Positions 44,910-52,728 of a stretch of DNA of 64,000 nucleotides are shown here, piece after piece (positions within the stretch are counted from its first letter, which is position 1; every line of letters begins with the position of its first letter). The DNA comes from Nisaea acidiphila (GTDB lineage Bacteria; Pseudomonadota; Alphaproteobacteria; Thalassobaculales; Thalassobaculaceae), in assembly GCF_024662015.1 (NCBI RefSeq), contig NZ_CP102480.1, positions 3,060,001 to 3,124,000 on the forward strand, given 5' to 3'. Both the position numbers and the translations under genes were made by a program. A model generated the notes under the pieces. The model was given only the letters and a program-made list of their open reading frames with translations. It was not told the origin of the DNA and did no database searches.

Positions 44910-45434
44910 ATGGTTGTCGCGATGGAAACGCAGCCTCGCCTGACCAAGACCTACCGATTGCTCGTCCGGGGGACGAACATCAATGAGACGTCCCTGCTGG
45001 CGACGGACTATCTGAACCATTTCAACGAAGTGGTGATGCTGTTGGAGCTGGTTCCGGACATGCCGGAAATGCTCGAGGAGGTCGAGGAGTGGAAACCGGC
45101 CACCTATACCGAGCATTTCGCCGCCAGCGGGTTCTCCGACAAGGAACTGGCAATCTGGGCCTATGAGAATGCTCCGAGCGAGTACATCCAGGCGTTCGAG
45201 GATCTCGTCGGAACCGCCAACGAGCAAGTGTTCAACGCCGCCGACCTCCTGAAGAAGCTCAACGGAACGGTCCCGGTCGAGGAGTTCCAGGCTCAGACCA
45301 TGGCACAGGTGCGCGAGATCAAGGCAACGCTCGAACAGATCTCTGGCGTGATCAACGGTACGGTGCCGCGCTACGATCAGGCCGAGATCGACGACATCAT
45401 GGACCAGGACGCCATCGACAGCCTGTTCGACTGA
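44910..45434 (+). CDS. Helical protein with a CheZ/FliM-like acidic C-terminal motif
   Basis: 174 aa from ATG 44910; ATG 44922 four codons on is also possible. The body is charged and helical (TYRLLVRGTNINETSLLATDYLNHFNEVVMLLELVPDMPEMLEE), with no signal or membrane segment. I recall similar unknown proteins in Rhodospirillales. The final 20 residues hold two copies of a DQxxID-type motif (YDQAEIDDIM and DQDAIDSLFD). That resembles the CheY-P-binding peptides at the FliM N terminus (SQDEIDALL) and CheZ C terminus (DQDQVDDLL). The resemblance suggests a receiver-binding or phosphatase role, which is inference. Confidence 0.7.
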   Translation: MVVAMETQPRLTKTYRLLVRGTNINETSLLATDYLNHFNEVVMLLELVPDMPEMLEEVEEWKPATYTEHFAASGFSDKELAIWAYENAPSEYIQAFEDLVGTANEQVFNAADLLKKLNGTVPVEEFQAQTMAQVREIKATLEQISGVINGTVPRYDQAEIDDIMDQDAIDSLFD

Positions 45435-45514
45435 CCGACTCCGACAAATCGCCGCAACGTACTAGATTATCCTTGAGACTATCTTCGTTAGACGATGTTC
45501 GAGGGAGACACCGC

Positions 45515-46423
45515 ATGCAGTGCGTGCGATGCCGTCATTTGCTCCACTGGCTTGTGGCGGCAGTGATACTGGCGCTGGCGCCATTGCCGGATGCCAACGC
45601 GGACGTGCTACCGGAAACGTATCTGGCTCGGTCCCTGGCCGCGCACAAATTCGTCATGCTGGGGGAGAAGCACGACAATCCGGAGCATCACCGGATCCAG
45701 GCGCGCCTCCTCGCGGGATTGGTCGCGGCGGGCCGGCGCCCGGCCGTGGTCTGGGAAATGATCGTACGCGACAAGCAGCCTGCCATCGACGCATTCGCCG
45801 CCACGGGTGAGACCGATCCGGACCGTTTCGCGGAGATTGTCGATTGGGCCGGCTCCGGTTGGCCGGACTGGACTTACTACCGTCCGATCGCGGAGGTTGC
45901 GCTTGCGGCGGGGTTGCCGATGGTGGCGGGCAATATCGGACGCGACGCGGTGCGGACGATCGCCCGAAGCCCGGAGAATGTAACTCCCGAACTGCGCACC
46001 CGGCTTAAGCTGGATGAGCCGCTGCCGGAGAATGTGGAGCAGGCCATCGGCGACGAGGTCTATCGCGGTCATTGCGAACTCGTGCCGCGAGAGCATCTGG
46101 CACCGATGGTCCGGGTACAGATCGCGCGGGACGCCAGCCTCGCCGAAGCGATGGTGCGGGCGAGCGGGAGCGCGGATGGTGCCGTTCTGATCGCCGGCGG
46201 TCAGCATGTACGTAAGGATATCGGTACCGGGTACCATCTGCGGCGTCGTTTCGGCGTCGATGACGTGGCCGCGATTGCCTTGCTGGAGAGAAGCGGAACA
46301 GAGGTCGCGGAGCCGGATCTCTCCCTTTCCCGTAGCTTCGACTTCGTCTGGATGACTGACAAAGCTCATCCGGAAAAAAACTATTGTGCCGAACTGGAAG
46401 CGCGTTTCTCAAAGCACAAGTAA
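45515..46423 (+). CDS. ChaN-like haem-binding lipoprotein-family protein (Tiki/ChaN superfamily)
   Basis: 302 aa from ATG 45515 with GAGGGA eight bases upstream. An N-terminal signal segment (LLHWLVAAVILALAPLPDANA) precedes the ChaN core: HKFVMLGEKHDNPEHHRIQARLL and, later, VLIAGGQHVRKDIGTGYHL. The GEKHDNxxHH and GGxHxRxDxG pairs are the conserved putative metal or haem residues. ChaN was proposed to bind haem in Campylobacter. The protein is exported; whether it is a lipoprotein is uncertain, as a lipobox Cys is not clear. The minus-strand terminator for cytochrome c overlaps its stop. Confidence 0.85.
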   Translation: MQCVRCRHLLHWLVAAVILALAPLPDANADVLPETYLARSLAAHKFVMLGEKHDNPEHHRIQARLLAGLVAAGRRPAVVWEMIVRDKQPAIDAFAATGETDPDRFAEIVDWAGSGWPDWTYYRPIAEVALAAGLPMVAGNIGRDAVRTIARSPENVTPELRTRLKLDEPLPENVEQAIGDEVYRGHCELVPREHLAPMVRVQIARDASLAEAMVRASGSADGAVLIAGGQHVRKDIGTGYHLRRRFGVDDVAAIALLERSGTEVAEPDLSLSRSFDFVWMTDKAHPEKNYCAELEARFSKHK

Positions 46424-46424
46424 A

Positions 46425-46456
46425 AACCGCGCCGTCGGCACGTCGACGACGCGGTT
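46425..46456 (-). terminator. Terminator for the cytochrome c gene (minus strand)
   Basis: AACCGCG-C-CGTCG pairs with CGACG-A-CGCGGTT around a six-base loop, a 12-bp stem with one mismatch. Read on the minus strand it is followed by GGTTTTTAC, giving a T-run after the stem. On the plus strand no T-run follows. Confidence 0.7.
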
Positions 46457-46476
46457 CGGCGTTCAGACGTTTCGGT

Positions 46477-46860
46477 CTACTTGGCGGTCTCGGCTTTCAG
46501 ATACGCGATGATGTTGTCGATATCGCCCTGCTTCTTCAGGCCGGCGAAGGCCATCTTGGTGCCTTTGACGTATTTCTTCGGCGCTTTCAGATACTCGGTG
46601 ATGGTCTCTTCGTTCCAGACGAGACCTTCTTCGCCTTTGGTCTTCATCGCCTTGGAGTATTTGAATTTCTCGACCGTGCCGGCGGTCCGCCCAAAGAGAC
46701 CGACCAGATGCGGGCCGACGCGGTTCTTTTCCTTGTCCACAACGTGGCAGGCCTTGCACTTTTTGAAGACCTTCTCGCCTTTCCCGGCGTCTCCCGCAGC
46801 CAGTGCGGGGCTCGCGACCAGGGCCAGAACGGCAGCGGCGTAAGCGACTTTGCGCAACAT
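46477..46860 (-). CDS. Class I c-type cytochrome (cytochrome c2-like)
   Basis: 127 aa from ATG 46860. The signal peptide (VAYAAAVLALVASPALAA) gives a periplasmic mature protein of about 105 residues. The haem site is KKCKACHVVDKEK (CxxCH), and the sixth ligand Met lies in KGTKMAFAGLKK. RVGPHLVGLFGRTAGT and ENNIIAYL-type DIDNIIAYLK are family marks. It carries electrons between the bc1 complex and terminal oxidases. Longer upstream frames are rejected. Confidence 0.94.
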   Translation of the reverse strand: MLRKVAYAAAVLALVASPALAAGDAGKGEKVFKKCKACHVVDKEKNRVGPHLVGLFGRTAGTVEKFKYSKAMKTKGEEGLVWNEETITEYLKAPKKYVKGTKMAFAGLKKQGDIDNIIAYLKAETAK

Positions 46861-47012
46861 TTCTCTCTCCAATTCAGGTCGACGAAGCGACTGCGTTGTG
46901 AATTTAGGGCGCCGGGGTGACCCTGCCCAGTCGTCGAACTGTCGCACCGTTGATCGATGCTGACCGGGCGCAGCGTTACGCATTCAACGCGCCGGGTAAA
47001 GGTCCGCGTGCC

Positions 47013-48140
47013 TTAGAGCGCGCGCTCCAGCATGGTCATGTGATTGTCGAAGGCGAGGCCGGGGAAACGCTGGTCCGGTCCCTCCGCTACGGCACCGTCC
47101 GTTCCTGCCAAGCGTGTCAGCAGTCGGCCGAAGCCGGTCGAGAAGCGGAAGCCGCCGGGATGGCCTTCCGGTGCGATCCCGGCGCTGTCGCGCACCTGGT
47201 TCAGCTCGATCAGCTTGCCGTCCGGCAGAGACCAGATTGCAATCCGGTCGCCGCGCGGGAAGGTGCTGGCGCCGAATCGCCCGGAGGCATCGATGGCAAC
47301 GTCCGCACAATAGCCCCGCAGTTGCGGTGTCAGGGTCTGCTCCGCATCGAAAAGGGTGCAGGTGCCGTCCGCGCCAATATAGCCGACCAGCGGCGGTGCG
47401 TCCGTCGTCGCCCCCTGATATTGCATGCCGAAGATAACGCTGCCGTCGGGACCGGAATCGAGGTGACGGATGCTGTTTTTGTGCAGTTCGGCCGGCAGTT
47501 CGATCTGGCGGAGGAAGGATCCGTCGCGCATGTCGAGAAAGGTCAGGTTCGGCCGCATGTCGGCGATGTTGAGCTTGGCGCGGCCGCTGTCCGGATGGGT
47601 GAGGATGCCGCCATTGGCGATCGCCATTGCGCCGCCGTGCGGCAGCAGCGTGAGGTCGTGCGGCCCGATGCCGTGGCTGTCCCATTCCCCGACGCGCCGG
47701 TAGCCGTCCCGGCAATCCCAGATCCCGATGACTCCGCGCGCATTGTCGTAGTCGTTCTCTGTGGTGAACAGCAGGGCGCCGTCCGGGGAGAAGCCAGCAT
47801 GGCCGTAGAAATGCCGCCCGGCGGGCGCATTGACCATGTCGCTCAATGTTCCGGTTCCAAGATCGACGACCAGCATGAAGCGGCCTGGGCGGCGCGCCAT
47901 ATGGACCGCGGTGTTCCCGTCTGGAGATATCGTCGTCGCATGCCCGCGGCCCGGAAGCGGGATCTCGAAAGGCGTGGCGCCGGCCTCGGTGCAGCCGACC
48001 AGAACGAAGCTGCCATTCTCCTTGCGGGCGGCGGAGATCAACAAGCGGTCGTCTCCGCTGCCTGCGGTCAGCGGGCGCGGGAGCAGGGCGGCGGCGCCGG
48101 AGAGGGTAAGGCCGGTGAGGAAGTTGCGGCGTGAAATCAT
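47013..48140 (-). CDS. DUF1513 exported beta-propeller-like protein
   Basis: 375 aa. A twin-arginine signal (SRRNFLTGLTLSGAAALL) starts at residue 3. The mature part has WD/NHL-like repeats (GHATTISPDGNTAVHMARRPGRFMLVVDL; GHAGFSPDGALLFTTENDYDNARG; GIGPHDLTLLPHGGAMAIANGG), as in DUF1513. This family is a constant companion of imelysin and DUF1111 genes in iron clusters. It lies four bases after the second imelysin gene and is last in the operon. Confidence 0.88.
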   Translation of the reverse strand: MISRRNFLTGLTLSGAAALLPRPLTAGSGDDRLLISAARKENGSFVLVGCTEAGATPFEIPLPGRGHATTISPDGNTAVHMARRPGRFMLVVDLGTGTLSDMVNAPAGRHFYGHAGFSPDGALLFTTENDYDNARGVIGIWDCRDGYRRVGEWDSHGIGPHDLTLLPHGGAMAIANGGILTHPDSGRAKLNIADMRPNLTFLDMRDGSFLRQIELPAELHKNSIRHLDSGPDGSVIFGMQYQGATTDAPPLVGYIGADGTCTLFDAEQTLTPQLRGYCADVAIDASGRFGASTFPRGDRIAIWSLPDGKLIELNQVRDSAGIAPEGHPGGFRFSTGFGRLLTRLAGTDGAVAEGPDQRFPGLAFDNHMTMLERAL

Positions 48141-48144
48141 AGGA

Positions 48145-49230
48145 TCAATCTCCGTCCCTGCTGTTGAAACCGGGAGAGATGTCTAGGGAAACGGCGAGGT
48201 CTGTGCGGATCATGCCGGCGAGTTCCTTCAGTTCGGCACGGATGGTCTCCAGTTTCCGGCGTGCTGCCGCGTCCTCATAGGCCCGGTAGAGCGGCATGCC
48301 GATGGCGGCGATATCGCCGGAGACTTGGCTGAACAGGGTAGCGATGCGATCCGCGAGCTTGGCGTTTCCCGCCATGCGCAGGGCGGTGTCGAAGCCGCCG
48401 TTCAGGTAAAGGTCCGCGATGCCTTCGACGGAAGTGGCCATGATCTCCAGGGAGAGGCCGCTGCGCCAGGCTTCGGCCAATTTCGGCCGGGCCGTCTCGA
48501 CGCTAGAGCCGATCGGCCGCCCGATACGCAGGTCCCGGCTGGCCTCCACCTCGGCCAGAAGGCTTTGCAGCAGGTCGATAGAGACCTGACCGATCTCCGT
48601 ATCGGGATCGCTGCCGGCTCCGCTGAGGTATTGGGCATAGCCGTCGGTCGGGTTCCATTCGACCGCAATATTCCGGGCCATATCGGCGAGGTTTCGGGCA
48701 ATGACCGTTGTCAGCGAGCAGCGGAACGTGCCTTTCTCGGTCGCATAGCTCTCATGACCCTCCGCGAGCAGGCGCTCCAATGCGGGCAGTCCCTGGATGG
48801 CGACGCTCGTCCCTGAGAAACGGTCCGCAGAGAGAGCCGTCTCGTCTGCGGCCGACAGGGTGCGTGAGAGCTGTTTGCCGATCTTGTTTCGGGTGTCGGG
48901 CCAGAACTGGATCCGATAAGCGCGATCGAGATAGGTCACCGGACCGAACTGGATATGCCGGATTCCCGCCCAGGCGATCCAGTAATCCCGGAAGGCCCGG
49001 TCGAGCGTTGAGAACGCGGCGGCATTCTTGACCGCACAATAGGTGTCCGCGGCTGCGGTCAGCGCCTCTCCGGTTTCGGCGAGACGCTCATAGCGCGGCA
49101 GGATATGGCGCGTGACGCTCGCCTGAGCGATGGCTCCATGCGTCGCTTCGCTGTCCTGCGCCGACGCCGTGCCGGACCCCGCCATCGCCATGGCAAGCAC
49201 TGCCGTCGCTCGGAAAACGAGCTGTCTCAT
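48145..49230 (-). CDS. Imelysin-family protein (second copy)
   Basis: 361 aa. A signal peptide (FRATAVLAMAMAGSGTASAQ) leads to a helical imelysin domain with YWIAWAGIRHIQFGPV, QGLPALERLLAEG and RNLADMARNIAVEW. The GxHxxE motif of IrpA-type imelysins is replaced by QGLPALERLL, as in the second imelysin of such clusters. The protein is periplasmic. It starts ten bases after the di-haem protein gene. Confidence 0.88.
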   Translation of the reverse strand: MRQLVFRATAVLAMAMAGSGTASAQDSEATHGAIAQASVTRHILPRYERLAETGEALTAAADTYCAVKNAAAFSTLDRAFRDYWIAWAGIRHIQFGPVTYLDRAYRIQFWPDTRNKIGKQLSRTLSAADETALSADRFSGTSVAIQGLPALERLLAEGHESYATEKGTFRCSLTTVIARNLADMARNIAVEWNPTDGYAQYLSGAGSDPDTEIGQVSIDLLQSLLAEVEASRDLRIGRPIGSSVETARPKLAEAWRSGLSLEIMATSVEGIADLYLNGGFDTALRMAGNAKLADRIATLFSQVSGDIAAIGMPLYRAYEDAAARRKLETIRAELKELAGMIRTDLAVSLDISPGFNSRDGD

Positions 49231-49240
49231 TCTTGTCTCC

Positions 49241-50734
49241 TCAGAGGGAATTCAGGAAGCGGAGAAGATTCTCCCGCTCCGCGGCTGAGAGGGCGATGAC
49301 GCGGTTCCGGGCCGCCTCGGCCTCGCCGCCATGCCAGAGAACTGCTTCGAGCAGATTGCGGGCGCGGCCGTCATGGAGGAAATAGGTGTGACCGTTCACC
49401 GTGCGCGTCAGGCCGATGCCCCAGAGCGGTGGTGTCCGCCATTCGCGTCCGTCCGCGATCCCGTCCGGCCGGTTGTCGGCAAGACCGTCGCCCATATCGT
49501 GCAGCAGCATGTCCGTATAGGGCCATATGAGCTGGAAGGACTGTTCCGGGCGTAGCGGATCGCGCGGCGTCACGAATTTCGGCCGGTGGCAACCGGTGCA
49601 ACCAGCCTCGTAGAAGACCTTTTTGCCGGCAAGCACTTCCGGGGCTCCCACATCGCGCCGTGCCGGCACCGAGAGGTTGCGGCTGTAGAAGGTGACGAGA
49701 TCCAGCAGGTGGTCGTTGACCTCTACGTCGCCGTCGGCAGGGTCTCCGCCATGTGGGGCGCCGAGGCAGACTGTCTGTGCCTCCGTACAGTCGCCGCCAT
49801 TGGCGGGGTGCAGCGTCGAGGAGATCCCGATATCGCCCGCGAAAGCGCCGGAGACCTGGTCCTTCAGGGTCGGCTCGTTGGCTTTCCAGCCGAACCGGCC
49901 GAGCATGATTTCGCGGGAGAGGGCGCTCATTACCCGGTTCGCGCGGCCCGATATGCCGTCGCTGTCCTCATCGTCCGGATCGGCCCAACTCAGGATGTCG
50001 GCCTCACCGAGCGCTTCCAGCATGCCGAGCCCGATCATCGGCGAGGCGATCCGCGGCGAGATCATCAGACCTTCGGGAAAATCGCCGTAATTCGGGTCCT
50101 TCAGCGCGTAGACCGGCTTTCGCAGCTCGACCGTCGTGCCGTCAGCAAGGGCAATGGTTTCCAACGCGTAGCTGATCTCGATCCGCGCTTCGGCCTCCTG
50201 ACCGGGGATCGCGAATGTCTGCAACTGCCCGCCATAGACCGGGGCCGGCAGCGAATGAGCCGCACCGCTTTCGAGCAATGCCCGTTCCTCGCCGGTTTCG
50301 GGCGGGACGCTCAGCCGGATCAGCAGGGCGACGGAATCCGCGTGCTCGCCATCCGGTGGGGCGCCGCGGCCGTCCTTCAGGTGGCAGCGCTGGCAGGAGC
50401 GTGCATTGTAGAGCGGGCCGAGCCCGTCGGAGGATTTCGTGCTGGCGGGCGAGCTCACCCACATCTTCTTGAAGATACCGTCGCCGAGTTCGAAATAGAG
50501 GCGCCGATCGAAGGCCATGTTTGCGGAGGGGTGGGAGAAGACGTCGCCGTTGACCCTTTTCCTGTGGGTCGCGGCGCCACCCTGCATGGTCTCGTACTTC
50601 TCGGCCTTGGAGAAATCCGCCGTCGGTTTCGTGACCCTGGCGATTCGCGCGGCCTCGCTCTCGGCGCGGCCTTCCGGGGCGGCTCCGAAAGCGAAAACGA
50701 CTGCGGTCAGCAGCAAAAGCACTTTGTTCAGCAT
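49241..50734 (-). CDS. Di-haem oxidoreductase-like protein (DUF1111, 'thiol oxidoreductase')
   Basis: 497 aa with a signal peptide (LLLLTAVVFAFGAAPEGRAE). Two haem c sites are visible: SCQRCHLKDGRGAPP near residue 110 and GCTGCHRPKF near residue 365. DSDGISGRANRV and HDGRARNLLEAVLWHGGEA are DUF1111 signatures. It is related to MauG/BCCP-type di-haem enzymes and is predicted to be periplasmic. In imelysin clusters it may oxidise or reduce iron for uptake; this is inference. It lies 143 bases after irpA, across a hairpin terminator. Confidence 0.9.
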   Translation of the reverse strand: MLNKVLLLLTAVVFAFGAAPEGRAESEAARIARVTKPTADFSKAEKYETMQGGAATHRKRVNGDVFSHPSANMAFDRRLYFELGDGIFKKMWVSSPASTKSSDGLGPLYNARSCQRCHLKDGRGAPPDGEHADSVALLIRLSVPPETGEERALLESGAAHSLPAPVYGGQLQTFAIPGQEAEARIEISYALETIALADGTTVELRKPVYALKDPNYGDFPEGLMISPRIASPMIGLGMLEALGEADILSWADPDDEDSDGISGRANRVMSALSREIMLGRFGWKANEPTLKDQVSGAFAGDIGISSTLHPANGGDCTEAQTVCLGAPHGGDPADGDVEVNDHLLDLVTFYSRNLSVPARRDVGAPEVLAGKKVFYEAGCTGCHRPKFVTPRDPLRPEQSFQLIWPYTDMLLHDMGDGLADNRPDGIADGREWRTPPLWGIGLTRTVNGHTYFLHDGRARNLLEAVLWHGGEAEAARNRVIALSAAERENLLRFLNSL

Positions 50735-50822
50735 GACTTCGTTCTATCGCAAGAACAGGGGGACGTGCCATCCCGTCGAGCGGGACCTTTTAACGCAGCC
50801 CTACATACTCACCAAAGAAAAG

Positions 50823-50846
50823 CGGGGGCGGCAAAAGCCGCCCCCG
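50823..50846 (-). terminator. Terminator/attenuator between irpA and the di-haem protein gene
   Basis: A 10-bp GC-rich stem (CGGGGGCGGC/GCCGCCCCCG) with a four-base loop lies 32 bases after the irpA stop. On the minus strand it is followed by CTTTTCTTT. It should end most irpA transcripts and let some read through. Confidence 0.85.
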
Positions 50847-50877
50847 AGTGGGAGAGATATGCTGGTGTCGCACCCGT

Positions 50878-52167
50878 TTACTGAAAAACAGCACCCGGGT
50901 TGTCGAGACTGTCGGAACCTTCGAACTCGAGGGCAGACAGACCGAGCGCTGCGACGACACGCTCGATCGACTCGGTTTGCGCGGTGAGGGCGTCGACGGC
51001 GGCTTGAACGATCTCGTTCCCGCGCGCGTTTCCTTCCGCGAGCATCTGGTCGTAACTCTGTCCATTTCCGGCTTCGTCGGAGAGGACGGTCATTTTGTTC
51101 ATGGTGATGTCGAGGGCGGCGCGAAGCTCTTCGTCGGCCGCGCTGTCCTTCGCGGCAACCAGGGCAGAGAGGCTCTCGCCTTTCACCATCGTGCCGTTGG
51201 TCCGCTTGTACTCGCCGAGATAGACATTCCGGATGCCCAGTGCGTCATTGTAGTGCGAGCGGTGGGTGTTATCGCTGAAGCAATCGTGTTCTTCCTCGGG
51301 ATCGTGAAGCATGAGGCCAAGCTTCATCCGTTCGCCGGCAAGCTCGCCATAGGACAGGCTGCCCATACCGGTGAGGATGGTGGCGATACCCTTGTCGGCA
51401 TCGCCTTCGAGAAGGCCGGTGCGCGCGGCGCCGCCTTCGGTCCACTGGGCCGTCATCCACTCAAGTTCGTCGACCAGCATGCCGGTTGCGACGGTGAGGT
51501 AGGCGGCGCGACGCGCGCAGTTCCCGTTGGTGCAGTTCGCGGTGTCGAAATCGCTGGCCTTGCGGTCGCCGGCGCCCGGCCCGGTGCCGTTCAGATCCTG
51601 ACCCCAGAGCAGGAACTCGATCGCGTGGTAGCCGGTGGACACATTGGCTTCGATCTCGTCGATTTCGTGCAGGGATTCGACGAGCGCCCGATCGATCTTG
51701 CTGGCGTCGATCGTCTTGCCGCCGATATTCACGGACGGATTAGCGACCACGTTGGCCGTATAATAGGGGTTGGCGTCTGACTCGGAGCCGTAGACATCCG
51801 CCTTCACATAGTCGATCAGACCTTCGTCCAGCGGCCAGGCATTCACCTTGCCCTCCCAGTCGTCGACGATGGCATTGCCGAAACGATAGGCCTCAGTCTG
51901 CTGGTAGGGCTCGCGCGCGGCGATCCAGGCAGTGCGCGCCACGGCCAGATTGGCTTCGGTCGGCGCTGCGATCAGCGTGGAAACGGCGCTCTGGAGGGAC
52001 TTGGCGCCAGCCAGGGAATCGCCATAGCCGGCAGCGGCAATGTCCGCGTACGTCGCGAGAACCGCCTTCTTGGCGCCGCTATCGTTTGCGTCGGCCGGAA
52101 AGGCCGTCAGCGCGCCTGCTATGGAGATGGCTGCGATCGCCATGTTCACAAAAACCTTCTTGCTCAT
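50878..52167 (-). CDS. irpA: Imelysin-family iron-regulated protein (IrpA-like)
   Basis: 429 aa from ATG 52167. A signal peptide (FVNMAIAAISIAGALTAFPADA) is followed by two helical-bundle halves. The imelysin GxHAIEFLLWGQDLN motif is intact (STGYHAIEFLLWGQDL), and NCARRAAYL and SYGELAGERMKLGLMLHDPEEEHDCFSDNTHR follow. IrpA-type proteins are periplasmic, iron-regulated and needed for growth on low iron in cyanobacteria. It is first in the cluster and sits behind a Fur box, then a terminator, suggesting it is made in excess over the downstream genes. Confidence 0.93.
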   Translation of the reverse strand: MSKKVFVNMAIAAISIAGALTAFPADANDSGAKKAVLATYADIAAAGYGDSLAGAKSLQSAVSTLIAAPTEANLAVARTAWIAAREPYQQTEAYRFGNAIVDDWEGKVNAWPLDEGLIDYVKADVYGSESDANPYYTANVVANPSVNIGGKTIDASKIDRALVESLHEIDEIEANVSTGYHAIEFLLWGQDLNGTGPGAGDRKASDFDTANCTNGNCARRAAYLTVATGMLVDELEWMTAQWTEGGAARTGLLEGDADKGIATILTGMGSLSYGELAGERMKLGLMLHDPEEEHDCFSDNTHRSHYNDALGIRNVYLGEYKRTNGTMVKGESLSALVAAKDSAADEELRAALDITMNKMTVLSDEAGNGQSYDQMLAEGNARGNEIVQAAVDALTAQTESIERVVAALGLSALEFEGSDSLDNPGAVFQ

Positions 52168-52238
52168 ATCTCTCTTCTCGGTTCGATGTTGCTCGGTCGT
52201 TTCAGCGCCGATCACGTTGTCGATGAGAGGGACATTAT

Positions 52239-52253
52239 TGAAAGTCATTCTCA
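52239..52253 (-). promoter_or_regulatory. Fur box upstream of irpA
   Basis: On the minus strand TGAGAAT-G-ACTTTCA fits the 7-1-7 Fur box (TGATAAT-N-ATTATCA) at 11 of 14 positions. It lies 72 bases before the irpA ATG inside an AT-rich stretch. Iron repression of the imelysin cluster is the natural reading. Confidence 0.75.
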
Positions 52254-52341
52254 ATTGCAATAGACAATAAGCGACTAAATTGGTCTTATTTAAAATTGCG
52301 AAAATTCAATGAGTTATGTAGAAATTTACTGTTTTTGGCGG

Positions 52342-52719
52342 CTATCTGGCGGAATAAATACCCGGGATGGATTCAAGGATCAGCGATGCGTATGTGTCAG
52401 ATTCCTGCATCAGCTGATCGATCTCGAGGTCGTCGAGTTTGATCTTTACCCGGACGCCATTCGCATTCTGGGAGACCAAGTCGCAGGGAATTCTGCTGTG
52501 GGTACCCTCGAGGACGAGGTAGATCCGGGAATTTTCGATCACGGGGAGTTCCCCGACCAGGAGCATGCCCGTCAAGGAGATGTTCCGGACCGTTACGGGC
52601 CAGGTTTCGCCAGCACCCTGTGTCGGCGATAGCTCGCCGCTGAGGGACGTCGGTCTTCTGGCGAAATCACGACGTTCCACGGGAGGCGGCATTCTTGATT
52701 TTCGATCGTTCGCGCTCAT
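52342..52719 (-). CDS. PilZ-domain protein
   Basis: 125 aa. The c-di-GMP-binding elements are in place: RRDFARRPTSLSG (RxxxR, residues about 16-28) and VRNISLTGMLLVG (the D/NxSxxG motif reads NISLTG). It is a single PilZ domain without an effector, so it likely acts by binding a partner. It lies nine bases after the pentapeptide-repeat gene and is presumably cotranscribed with it. Confidence 0.88.
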   Translation of the reverse strand: MSANDRKSRMPPPVERRDFARRPTSLSGELSPTQGAGETWPVTVRNISLTGMLLVGELPVIENSRIYLVLEGTHSRIPCDLVSQNANGVRVKIKLDDLEIDQLMQESDTYASLILESIPGIYSAR

Positions 52720-52728
52720 GGGCGGACC

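Noticed and set aside
46917-48134. 405-codon plus-strand frame opposite the DUF1513 gene
   Set aside because: The minus strand has a Tat signal and family repeats; the plus frame has no family features and no good start context.
49586-50884. 432-codon plus-strand frame opposite the di-haem gene
   Set aside because: The minus strand encodes two CxxCH sites and a signal peptide; the plus frame is a shadow.
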